In this document: one piece after another, positions 5,370 to 12,928 of the stretch
Position numbering within the stretch: position 1 is the first letter of the stretch
Layout of the letters: every line of letters begins with the position of its first letter
From: Desulfobacterales bacterium
Lineage (GTDB): Bacteria; Desulfobacterota; Desulfobacteria; Desulfobacterales; Desulfobacteraceae
Assembly: GCA_023143455.1 (NCBI GenBank)
Contig: JAGLHT010000018.1
Coordinates: forward strand, 1-38,745
Direction of reading: 5' to 3'
Length of the DNA: 38,745 nt
Translations under genes and position numbers: made by a program
The notes under the pieces: model-generated
Told to the model about the DNA's origin: nothing
The model's database searches: none
Seen by the model: only the letters and a program-made list of their open reading frames with translations

Positions 5370-6989
5370 ATGCCAATAGAAAATAATACTCTTATTCTTG
5401 ACGGCTATACATTATCAATTGAGGATCTTGTAGCGGCAGGTCAGGACTCGTCTATTAAAGTTGAAATCAAGCAGGGCAATTGGCTGAAAATTAGAGAGTG
5501 CAGATCGCTTGTCGAAAAATGGGCTAGTGAGGAACGCTGTATTTACGGTGTAAATACAAGCTGTGGAGGTCTTGTTGATTATCTTCTGCCAAAAGAAAGA
5601 GATAATGATTTTCAAAAAAATCTTGTAAGAAGTATCACAACTCAAGTGGGTAAACCATTTGAAGACACACTTGTAAGAACTTTTATGATTGCAAGGGCTA
5701 ATTCTCTCTGCCGTGGTTTTTCAGGAATTAAAGAAAAAAACCTGAAAATTTATCTTGAGATGATAAATAAAAAAGTGTTTCCCCTGGTTCCAAGAAAAGG
5801 CTCCCTTGGTACAAGTGGTGATCTTGGACCCCTTGGCTGTATTGCAAGCGTTGCCTTTGGGGAGTGGAAAGCAAGATTTAACGATAAGCTCATGCCAGGT
5901 AAAGAGGCAATGGAAGCTGCCGGGATAGAACTGATGTACCTGAATGCAAAAGAAGGTTTGTCACTGATTAATGGAACTTCGGGTATGGTTGGTCTTGCCT
6001 GTACTGTTATCACAGAAGCCACTAATACATTGAAAAATTCAGATATAATTGCAGCCTTTGCTATTGAAACTTTAATGGGTAGATTTAATCCTTTTGATCC
6101 AATAGTTCATGAGCAAAAATACCATCCAGGTCAGATGGCCACTGCCATGAATTTAACTAAGCTTTTAAAAGGAAGTAATCTTGCAATTGATGAAATTGAA
6201 CTTTCTTTAAAGCTTCAGTCAACTCTTAAGGAACATAAAGGTGTTTCTGTGGCAGATATTCCAGTTGAAGATGCATATTCAATCCGCTGCACACCTCAAT
6301 TTGTAGGTCCAACAAAAGACTCTTTGCAAAATGCCCACGAGGTTCTTTTAAGAGAACTTAACTCCAGTAATGACAATCCATTAATTTTTACAGAGTTGGA
6401 TACGTTTTTTCATAACGGTCATTTCCATGGTCAGCCAATCTCTTTTGCAATGGACTGCCTTGGAATCTCCATGGTGAACATTGGAGTTATAAGTGACAGA
6501 AGAATTGACAGATTTATGGATGAACATCACAGTACAGGGTTGCCGCCATTCCTCTGCAAAGAAGACACTGGTGTCAGAATGGGACTAATGGGTGGTCAGT
6601 TCATGACAACATCACTTGTTGCAGAAAACAGAACCCTTGCAGTTCCTGCTTCCATCCAGTCAATTACATCTACTGCTGATTTCCAGGATATTGTAAGTTT
6701 TGGTCTTATTGCAGGAAGAAAAACAAGGGAAATTGTTGAAAACACCAACCATATTCTCTCTTTTGAACTGATGTGTGCTGCCCAGGCAGCAGATCAAAGA
6801 GGTATTGAAAAACTCAGCCCCGCAGGAAAAATCATGCACAAAGCTGTTCGTGAAACTCTTGATTATATGGATAAAGACAAGGTTTATATCGATGACCTTG
6901 AAGATCTCAAGGTAAGGATCGAATCAGGCGAATTTGTAGAAAAAATAGAAAAAGAAGTTGGTGAACTTTTAATAGTTCATGAAAAATAA
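5370..6989 (+). CDS. MIO-dependent aromatic amino acid lyase/2,3-aminomutase
   Basis: A 539-residue member of the histidine/phenylalanine ammonia-lyase superfamily, which uses a self-formed methylidene-imidazolone (MIO) group to eliminate or move the alpha-amino group. The MIO loop is GSLGTSGDLGPL, from Thr148-Ser149-Gly150; most lyases have Ala-Ser-Gly. Catalytic Tyr59 lies in YGVNTSCGG and Tyr303/Arg306 in DAYSIRCTPQ, with NSSNDNPL further on. The motif YGVNTS and, as I recall it, the Thr-Ser-Gly triad are shared with the bacterial phenylalanine 2,3-aminomutase AdmH of Pantoea. The selectivity pair after NLVR reads Ser-Ile, which does not fit the His-Leu of tyrosine lyases or the Ser-His of histidases. 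It heads an operon with a beta-amino acid-type aminotransferase and a beta-keto acid cleavage enzyme, so I favour aminomutase activity on Phe (or Tyr). A simple ammonia lyase giving cinnamate remains possible. The next gene's frame overlaps its end. Confidence 0.85.
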   Translation: MPIENNTLILDGYTLSIEDLVAAGQDSSIKVEIKQGNWLKIRECRSLVEKWASEERCIYGVNTSCGGLVDYLLPKERDNDFQKNLVRSITTQVGKPFEDTLVRTFMIARANSLCRGFSGIKEKNLKIYLEMINKKVFPLVPRKGSLGTSGDLGPLGCIASVAFGEWKARFNDKLMPGKEAMEAAGIELMYLNAKEGLSLINGTSGMVGLACTVITEATNTLKNSDIIAAFAIETLMGRFNPFDPIVHEQKYHPGQMATAMNLTKLLKGSNLAIDEIELSLKLQSTLKEHKGVSVADIPVEDAYSIRCTPQFVGPTKDSLQNAHEVLLRELNSSNDNPLIFTELDTFFHNGHFHGQPISFAMDCLGISMVNIGVISDRRIDRFMDEHHSTGLPPFLCKEDTGVRMGLMGGQFMTTSLVAENRTLAVPASIQSITSTADFQDIVSFGLIAGRKTREIVENTNHILSFELMCAAQAADQRGIEKLSPAGKIMHKAVRETLDYMDKDKVYIDDLEDLKVRIESGEFVEKIEKEVGELLIVHEK

Positions 6990-7002
6990 GGAAGATATGA
7001 CT

Positions 7003-8337
7003 ATGGGAGAAGAAATTAAAGATAGAATATTTGACATTTATAAAGAAAAGTTTCCGGTTTGCAAAGAACGTCATGAAGAGCTTGTCAAATATATTCCAGG
7101 CGGTGCAACAAGGAGTTTGAGCTATTTTAAGCCTTTTCCCATTCATATTGATTATGGTGAAGGTTCTTATGTTTTTAGTCCTGAAGGGCATAAACTTTTT
7201 GATATAACTAATGCTTACGGAGCACTGATACACGGGCATGGTGATCCTGATATTGTTGCTGCTGTTCAGGCTGGTATTAAAAAAGGATCACAATACTCAA
7301 CACCCACAGAAGCACAATATAAATTAAGTAAGCTTTTATGTGAAAGAGTTCCAGGGCTGGAAAAGCTAAGGTTTCTAAACAGTGGGACAGAAGCAACTCT
7401 TTATGCTTTGAGAACTGCAAGAGCTTATACAAAAAAAGATAAAATACTTAAAATGATTGGTGGGTTTCATGGTACCCATGACTGCGTTGCGGCATCAACA
7501 AAGAAAAATATTATAACAGCAGGCATTCCTAAAGGAATGACAGAGGATGTTATAGAAGTGCCGTATAATGATATTGAAGCATTGGAAAAAGCAGTCAGGG
7601 AAAATGCTTCTGAACTTGCAGTCGTAATAATGGAGCCGTTTTTGGGGGCAGGTGGCGTTATTTTGCCAAAGAGTGGCTATCTTAAGTCCATAAGAGAAAT
7701 TACTGAAAAATATAATGTGCTTTTATTTTTTGATGAGATTTTTTCATTCCGCGTCCATACTGGTGGTTGTCAGGCTTTATATAATGTAATACCTGATTTG
7801 ACAACCGTTGGAAAAGTTATTGGAGGCGGGCTTCCCATTGGTGTTTTTGGTGGGAAAGAAGAAATAATGAATATGTATTGTCATGAACATACAGATACAC
7901 CTTTATATCATTCTGGTACTTTTAATGGCTATGAGACTGTAATGCAGGCAGGATATGCAGCTTTAAAAAAGTATGATGCCAACGCAGTAGAAAAGATTAA
8001 CAGTATTGGTCAGTATTTTCAGGATAACCTTGAAGGTATTTTTAAGAGTAATGGTCTGAATATTCAGTCCAATCATATTGGTTCCTATCTTAATATTCAT
8101 TTTGTAAATGAGAAAGTAACAACACCAGAGTTAGCAATGAAATCTGAAGAAGAGTTGTTGTCCTTAATGCATCTTTCTCTTTTGAATAAAGGAATTTTTA
8201 CAATTCCAAGAGCTTTATATATTCTATCTTGTAAAATGACAGAAAAGGAAATTGATAACTTGGTAAGTAAAATCGATGAAACTTTGAAAGAATTGTTGCC
8301 ATTGATTGAAAAAAAATATACTCATTTACTATTATAA
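7003..8337 (+). CDS. class III aminotransferase, beta-phenylalanine aminotransferase-like
   Basis: A PLP-dependent fold-type I aminotransferase of 444 residues. I chose ATG at 7003 because AAGGAAG lies 8 bases upstream; the frame is also open from 6979 and 6997. Features in order: substrate loop PGGATRSLSYFKPFP, cofactor loop NSGTEATLYALR, FFDEIFSFR with the PLP-ring Asp, the Schiff-base lysine in TVGKVIGGGLPIG (Lys271 from this start), and HSGTFNGYETVMQAG. The family includes glutamate-1-semialdehyde aminomutase (HemL). The PGG.TR....F.PFP loop instead resembles the beta-phenylalanine aminotransferase from Variovorax, where an Arg in this loop binds the carboxylate. In this operon it would convert the beta-amino acid made upstream into a beta-keto acid, with 2-oxoglutarate or pyruvate as amino acceptor. 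HemL is considered and disfavoured. Confidence 0.8.
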   Translation: MGEEIKDRIFDIYKEKFPVCKERHEELVKYIPGGATRSLSYFKPFPIHIDYGEGSYVFSPEGHKLFDITNAYGALIHGHGDPDIVAAVQAGIKKGSQYSTPTEAQYKLSKLLCERVPGLEKLRFLNSGTEATLYALRTARAYTKKDKILKMIGGFHGTHDCVAASTKKNIITAGIPKGMTEDVIEVPYNDIEALEKAVRENASELAVVIMEPFLGAGGVILPKSGYLKSIREITEKYNVLLFFDEIFSFRVHTGGCQALYNVIPDLTTVGKVIGGGLPIGVFGGKEEIMNMYCHEHTDTPLYHSGTFNGYETVMQAGYAALKKYDANAVEKINSIGQYFQDNLEGIFKSNGLNIQSNHIGSYLNIHFVNEKVTTPELAMKSEEELLSLMHLSLLNKGIFTIPRALYILSCKMTEKEIDNLVSKIDETLKELLPLIEKKYTHLLL

Positions 8338-8371
8338 ATGGCTTTAGGTATATTTATGAAAAGGAAATGCA

Positions 8372-8887
8372 ATGGTACTAGATGAAATAGATAAGATCAT
8401 ATTAAATACTCTTCAGGAAAATGGAAGAACAACAAACTCTAAGTTGTCAACAATGGTTGGCATCTCTGCACCTGCAACTCTTGAGCGTGTAAAAAGGCTG
8501 GAAAACTTAGGTGTTATATCAAGTTTTACTGTTTTAGTTGATCATGAAAAGCTTGGATATACTATAACAGCAATAGTTAATATCACCCTTAATTTGAGCG
8601 ACTTGTCCTCGGTACAATCGATTAAAGAAGAATTTATTGCATTAGATGAAGTTGTTGAATGTTATCAGATTACCGGAGGCAATGATTTTATTTTAAAGGT
8701 TCTTGGTAAGGATATGAGACATTATTCAGAGTTTATCAATAACAAATTAACCCAGATTAAAGGAATCCAGGCTATGAATTCTTCTTTTATTATTGATAAG
8801 GTAAAAGAGAAAAAAAAGTTTATCTTTGATAATGCAAAAAGCTATGTATTGTCAAAAAAGAAAAAAAACAAAACAGGAGGAAGATAG
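8372..8887 (+). CDS. Lrp/AsnC family transcriptional regulator
   Basis: A 171-residue feast/famine regulator. Residues 1-60 form the winged helix-turn-helix (DEIDKIILNTLQENGRTTNS, then STMVGISAPATLERVKRLENLGVI), and residues 65-145 the RAM ligand-binding domain (AIVNITLNL, ECYQITGGNDFILKVLGKD). The C-terminal ~25 residues are a basic Lys-rich tail (KSYVLSKKKKNKTGGR), longer than usual. It sits inside the operon, 34 bases after the aminotransferase and 2 bases before the BKACE gene. Such regulators normally sense an amino acid, so it probably responds to the operon's aromatic alpha- or beta-amino acid. Its placement mid-operon suggests autoregulation. Confidence 0.9.
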   Translation: MVLDEIDKIILNTLQENGRTTNSKLSTMVGISAPATLERVKRLENLGVISSFTVLVDHEKLGYTITAIVNITLNLSDLSSVQSIKEEFIALDEVVECYQITGGNDFILKVLGKDMRHYSEFINNKLTQIKGIQAMNSSFIIDKVKEKKKFIFDNAKSYVLSKKKKNKTGGR

Positions 8888-8889
8888 AT

Positions 8890-9834
8890 ATGTCTAAAGA
8901 AATGGATAAATTAATTATTACAGCAGCAGTCACAGGTTCAGTGCACATCCCTACTATGAGCGATTATCTTCCGATTACTCCGGATGAAATTGTAGAAGAT
9001 GCAGTCCGTGCTCATGAAGCGGGAGCTGCCATTGCTCACATTCATGTGAGAAATCCTGAAAATGGTTTGCCTGTTTCTGATCCGGATTTGTTTGTTGAGG
9101 TGTGCACAAAGATTAAAGCAAGGTGTGATATAATTCTGCTTCCTACAACTGGTGGCGGTATGAATCAAACAACTGCAGAAAAATTAATACCGATTGAGAG
9201 GCTTAGACCTGAAATGTGTTCTTTTGATCCCGCACCTTTTAATTTTGGCATTTTTCAGATAGCGGGAAGATTCAAGGAATTCAAATATGAGTGGGAGAAA
9301 GAATACCTTGATCTATGCAAAAACGTAACATTCAGACCAACTTTTAATGATGATATAATATATGCGAAAAAATTCTTAGAAATTGGTACAAAACCAGAGC
9401 TTGAAATGTATGAACTTGGTCATATAAGTTATGTTTCATGGCTTATTGAAGAAGGGCTTTTAAAAACACCTGTTCATCTTCAATTTGTTTTTGGACCTAT
9501 GGTGGGTTGGATGACTCCATCAGTAAAACATCTTGTTTTGATTCACGATGAAGCAAAGGAAGTCCTTGGAGAAGAAAACTTTACATGGTCTGTTGCAGCA
9601 GGTGGAAAATATCAAATACCAATTACTTCAACAGCCATGGCAATGGGAGCAAGTAACGTCAGGGTAGGGCTTGAAGATTCTATCTATGCAGGTAAAGGAA
9701 AAATTGCAAAAGCAAGCGCTGATCAGGTTAAAATGATTAAAAATATTGCGAAAGAGATGAGTTTAGAACTTGCAACACCTGAAGAAGCAAGAAAAATATT
9801 GAGATTAAAAGGTCTTGATAAAGTAAACTTTTAA
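8890..9834 (+). CDS. beta-keto acid cleavage enzyme (BKACE, Kce/DUF849 family)
   Basis: A 314-residue Zn-dependent TIM-barrel enzyme. Known family members (3-keto-5-aminohexanoate cleavage enzyme, Kce) carry out: beta-keto acid + acetyl-CoA gives an acyl-CoA + acetoacetate. The zinc ligands are visible: His50 and His52 in AHIHVRNP and Glu262 in RVGLEDSIY, matching His46/His48/Glu230 of Kce. Further family marks are AVTGSVHIPTMSDYLPITPD at the N-terminus and LPTTGGG. GGAGG precedes the ATG. The family acts on many beta-keto acids, and the R group is set by the neighbours. Between a predicted beta-amino acid aminotransferase and an acyl-CoA ligase, an aroyl-acetate such as 3-oxo-3-phenylpropanoate is the simplest substrate, giving benzoyl-CoA. 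In lysine fermentation Kce also sits beside an aminomutase, but the lysine 2,3- and 5,6-aminomutases are absent here. Confidence 0.9.
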   Translation: MSKEMDKLIITAAVTGSVHIPTMSDYLPITPDEIVEDAVRAHEAGAAIAHIHVRNPENGLPVSDPDLFVEVCTKIKARCDIILLPTTGGGMNQTTAEKLIPIERLRPEMCSFDPAPFNFGIFQIAGRFKEFKYEWEKEYLDLCKNVTFRPTFNDDIIYAKKFLEIGTKPELEMYELGHISYVSWLIEEGLLKTPVHLQFVFGPMVGWMTPSVKHLVLIHDEAKEVLGEENFTWSVAAGGKYQIPITSTAMAMGASNVRVGLEDSIYAGKGKIAKASADQVKMIKNIAKEMSLELATPEEARKILRLKGLDKVNF

Positions 9835-9848
9835 AGGAGATAAGAACA

Positions 9849-11429
9849 TTGAATTATTCAGGATATGCAGCAATCCATGCTCAAAATATTCCAGATAAGA
9901 TCTGCCTAATTGAAAGGACACCATCGACCAGTTCAAGAGAAACTTTTACCTGGAAAGAATTTAATGATGAAATTAACAGGTTAGCAAATTATCTATCAAA
10001 AGAGATGGGTGTTAAACATGGCGATTATGTAATGCACCTACAGAATGATTCTCTTAATTGGATGGTGACTTATTTTGCAATAATACGCCTTGGTGCAATA
10101 GTAGTCCCTCTTAATTTTCGTTTTGAAGCCTCAGATATTTTATATGCTGCTAAAGTCTGTGATCCTAAAGTTTTTGTATTTGGCTCTGAATTTTTGAACG
10201 TTGTTCAAGGCGCTCAAAAAGATTTAACCACTCTTGAAAATTATATTTGTGTTGGTGGAGACACTCCTGATGGGATGATAGATTTCAAAACCATTCAGGC
10301 CTATGACGACATCTCTGATGCTCGTGTAAGTGTTGACAGAGATCATAACCTTGCCATGATGTTTACATCAGGCACAACAGGTAAACCAAAACCTGTTCTT
10401 CATACTCATTTTTCTGTTAACAGCATTGCTGTTGCCAATGGGATGTCATATTTTGTTCAAAAAGATGATAATTACCTGATTTTCTTACCACTTTATCATT
10501 CCGGAACAATGTTTCTCTGGGCACCTTTTTACACAACCGGAGCTACAGGTACTATCATAAGAGGCCTAAAAGACCCAAAATGGATTTTCGAGGCTGTTGA
10601 TGAGGAAAAGTGTACAGATATGCTTTTTGTTGTGCCAATAGGTATTGCAGTTTTAAATGCAATTGAGAAGGGAGATATAAAAATATCTGATTATGATCTT
10701 TCCTCATGGAAATATATGGAGATTGGAGCTCAACCAGTTCCCTTTGATATAATGAAAATGCTTGTTGAAAAACTTCCATGCAAAGTTTCAAATATTTACG
10801 GTATTACCGAAGGCGGTGGGGGAGGAACATTTAACCTCTATCCAGAAGATACTTTAAGAAAACCCGGCTCTATAGGGAAACCAACTTTTTCTGTTGAGGC
10901 AAAAATTGTTGATGAATCAGGGAAAGAAATTCCAAAGGGTGAAGTTGGTGAGTTAGTTTTCAGGACCCCACGATTAATGAAAGAGTATTATAACAATCCT
11001 GAAAAGACTAAAGAAACCATTAAAGATGGTTGGCTTCTAACCGGTGATTTATTGAAAAGAGATGATGAAGGATTCTATTATGTTGTTGATCGGATGAAAG
11101 ATATGGTCACAAGTGGTGGTGAAAATATTTTTCCTGTTGAAATAGAAGATGCCCTTATGAATCATCCTGATATAGATGATGTCGCATGTATAGGCTATCC
11201 TGATAAAAAACTTGTTGAAGTTGTTCTTGCAGTTGTTCAGCTTAAAGAAGGCAAAACCGTGACCGAACAGGATGTGATAGAATTTGCAAAATCAAAACTT
11301 GCTCTTTATAAAGTTCCAAGAAAAGTAATTTTTGATACTATTCCACGTAATCCAACAGGAAAGCTTCAGAAGCCGGAATTGAGAAAGAAATATACAGGCA
11401 GGAAAGAAGCATTTCAAAAACTGGATTGA
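9849..11429 (+). CDS. AMP-forming acyl-CoA ligase
   Basis: A 526-residue ANL-superfamily ligase that activates a carboxylic acid to its CoA thioester with ATP. The start codon is TTG at 9849, supported by AAAGGAGAT just upstream and by the family-typical opening (NYSGYAAIHAQNIPDKICLI). Motifs in order: P-loop MFTSGTTGKPKPVLHTH, adenine loop YGITEGGGG, LLTGDLLKRDDEGFYYVVDR hinge region, and GGENIFPVEIEDAL, with the catalytic lysine in PRNPTGKLQK. The acid is not readable from sequence. In this operon it could recover the acetoacetate released by the BKACE enzyme, or activate an aromatic acid (benzoate, cinnamate or phenylpropanoate). It is the last gene of the operon and ends 25 bases from a convergent gene, with no clear terminator between. 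Confidence 0.88.
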   Translation: MNYSGYAAIHAQNIPDKICLIERTPSTSSRETFTWKEFNDEINRLANYLSKEMGVKHGDYVMHLQNDSLNWMVTYFAIIRLGAIVVPLNFRFEASDILYAAKVCDPKVFVFGSEFLNVVQGAQKDLTTLENYICVGGDTPDGMIDFKTIQAYDDISDARVSVDRDHNLAMMFTSGTTGKPKPVLHTHFSVNSIAVANGMSYFVQKDDNYLIFLPLYHSGTMFLWAPFYTTGATGTIIRGLKDPKWIFEAVDEEKCTDMLFVVPIGIAVLNAIEKGDIKISDYDLSSWKYMEIGAQPVPFDIMKMLVEKLPCKVSNIYGITEGGGGGTFNLYPEDTLRKPGSIGKPTFSVEAKIVDESGKEIPKGEVGELVFRTPRLMKEYYNNPEKTKETIKDGWLLTGDLLKRDDEGFYYVVDRMKDMVTSGGENIFPVEIEDALMNHPDIDDVACIGYPDKKLVEVVLAVVQLKEGKTVTEQDVIEFAKSKLALYKVPRKVIFDTIPRNPTGKLQKPELRKKYTGRKEAFQKLD

Positions 11430-11454
11430 TTTTTACAGGATATAGACTATAATT

Positions 11455-11880
11455 TTATTGAACAATACCACCCGGGTACTCTTTGGTTTCTCCATCAATG
11501 GTTAATATGGTAAAGTTACCATTTTCTTCTTTGGCGGCAACAAGGCAGTCTATCCGGGTGCCATTGTTTAGTGTAATATAACATTCACCGGATTCATTCA
11601 ATGTGCTTACAGCAATGAATTTTTTATTTTTGGATATTTGTTTGAATGTGTCAGCAGCTTGTTCAATAGCGATGATTTTGTCATATTCTGTTTTGTCAAT
11701 TTTCTTAATTTTTTGTTTTAACGTAAGTATTTGTTTTTTTTGATCCGCGATTTCGTTAATGACTTTTTCCATCTCTTTTTTATTATCAGAAGGTATTGAA
11801 AGTAAAATTTGTTTATGCACCTCCATGTCAGTTTCAATAAAATTAATTTTTTGCAATAGCGTTTTTACTTCTGCACTCAT
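11455..11880 (-). CDS. coiled-coil protein of unknown function
   Basis: A 141-residue cytoplasmic protein that I do not recognise. Residues 1-75 are charged and heptad-like (KEMEKVINEIADQKKQILTL, then KQKIKKIDKTEY), consistent with a coiled coil. Residues 85-141 look like a small beta-domain (KFIAVSTLNESGECYITLNN, FTILTIDGETKEYPGG). AGGAGAAGG precedes its ATG, so it is probably translated. It is convergent with the acyl-CoA ligase gene and divergent from the response regulator at 12116, so its promoter should lie within 11881-12115. No function is claimed. Confidence 0.65.
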   Translation of the reverse strand: MSAEVKTLLQKINFIETDMEVHKQILLSIPSDNKKEMEKVINEIADQKKQILTLKQKIKKIDKTEYDKIIAIEQAADTFKQISKNKKFIAVSTLNESGECYITLNNGTRIDCLVAAKEENGNFTILTIDGETKEYPGGIVQ

Positions 11881-12115
11881 ATCCTTCTCCTAATTTTTAA
11901 AAGAGTTTATATTTTTTATCGAAATATCATATTCATTTTATCCGAGTTTGTCAAAACTGAACATTTTACAAACACAGTATTCAAAGAAAGTTTTTATTGC
12001 TTTGAGTTAAAAAATTGCATAGAATGTATTTTCGAAGATAATCTTCACTGAGCCTAATGCCGTACTATAGTATCTTTTTTTATTGAGATATAAATTTATG
12101 GAGACATTATAAATT

Positions 12116-12625
12116 ATGACTGATTCTAAATCCTATCTTACAGGCAAATATATTATAGTTGTGGATGATGAAGAAGATATCCTTGAAACAATAGAAGAAA
12201 TGCTTGATAATGCACGGCTTGATCTTGTAGGGGATTATCAGTCTGCTTCTGAAAAAATTAAAACCAACAACTATGATCTTGCAATACTGGATATAATGGG
12301 TGTAAATGGTATGCAATTGCTTGAAGAAGCTGTTCAAAGAAATATTCCTGCTGTAATGCTTACCGCCCATGCAATGAATACCGAATCTCTGATGGAATCA
12401 ATACGCAAAGGGGCAATATCTTATATTCCTAAAGATTCACTTTTAGACATTGAAATTTTGTTAGGAGACCTGCTTAAAGCTTCTGATGAGGGTAATCCTC
12501 CATGGAAATTACTCTTTGATAAAGTTGGTCCTGCTTTTAATAGAAAATTCGGTGCTTACTGGAAAGAAGAAGACAAAGAGTTCTGGGCTAATTTTGAAGA
12601 CTCATCTAAGAGCGATAAAGATTGA
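12116..12625 (+). CDS. single-receiver response regulator with short C-terminal extension
   Basis: A 169-residue CheY-like protein. The receiver domain covers residues 10-125: acidic pocket VVDDEED, phospho-acceptor Asp59 in LAILDIMGVNG, conserved Thr in AVMLTA and Lys in SYIPKD. It has no DNA-binding or enzyme domain. The ~45-residue tail, with FNRKFGAYWKEEDKEFWANF, is shared with the paralogue at 15852-16352 on the other strand, so it is a family trait and perhaps a protein-docking segment. The two paralogues bracket the TRAP transporter genes. The hybrid kinase at 34606 is a possible partner, though nothing links them beyond both lying in this window. Confidence 0.85.
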   Translation: MTDSKSYLTGKYIIVVDDEEDILETIEEMLDNARLDLVGDYQSASEKIKTNNYDLAILDIMGVNGMQLLEEAVQRNIPAVMLTAHAMNTESLMESIRKGAISYIPKDSLLDIEILLGDLLKASDEGNPPWKLLFDKVGPAFNRKFGAYWKEEDKEFWANFEDSSKSDKD

Positions 12626-12737
12626 TATAAGTCTATTACAAGTTTTATCTTTATGAACTTGAACATAGTAACAATTAGTATTATAAATTGATAATTAATA
12701 ACAAGTTGGAGAAATATCAGATTTCTTTTAATACCAA

Positions 12738-12769
12738 GGTCTTCAATAGAAGACCAGCCCCTTTTTTTT
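12738..12769 (+). terminator. probable terminator after the response regulator
   Basis: A perfect 7-base stem GGTCTTC (12738-12744) and GAAGACC (12749-12755) with loop AATA is followed by AGCCCC and a run of eight T (12762-12769). The T-run starts 6 bases after the stem, a little far for an ideal terminator. It lies about 110 bases after the response regulator stop, in the 303-base gap before dctP. The rest of that gap is AT-rich promoter-like sequence. Confidence 0.5.
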
Positions 12770-12792
12770 ATTAATAAATATTGAAAAAGAGG

Positions 12793-12819
12793 TTGACTTT
12801 TATTCGATAATCCTATGTT
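12793..12819 (+). promoter_or_regulatory. candidate promoter for the TRAP transporter
   Basis: TTGACT (12793-12798) followed after 15 bases by TATGTT (12814-12819) is a near-consensus promoter, with a slightly short spacer, about 110 bases before dctP. It lies downstream of the likely terminator, which suggests that dctPQM is transcribed apart from the response regulator. This is a by-eye match. Confidence 0.3.
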
Positions 12820-12928
12820 ATGTATTTGGTTGACAAGCTAAATAATAGTTATTTGTTAGCTTGTTTATATTGAGATTGCTTTTGGCATCTCATTTATTCT
12901 TATAATTTTAGATTTAGGAGGGTGTCCC

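Noticed and set aside
5370-6989. Calling the MIO enzyme histidine ammonia-lyase (hutH)
   Set aside because: The triad is Thr-Ser-Gly, the selectivity pair is Ser-Ile and not Ser-His, and no hutU, hutI or hutG-like gene is nearby.
7003-8337. Calling the aminotransferase HemL (glutamate-1-semialdehyde aminomutase)
   Set aside because: The substrate loop PGGATRSLSYFKPFP does not match the PGGVNSPVRAF type of HemL, and the operon concerns amino and keto acids, not tetrapyrroles.
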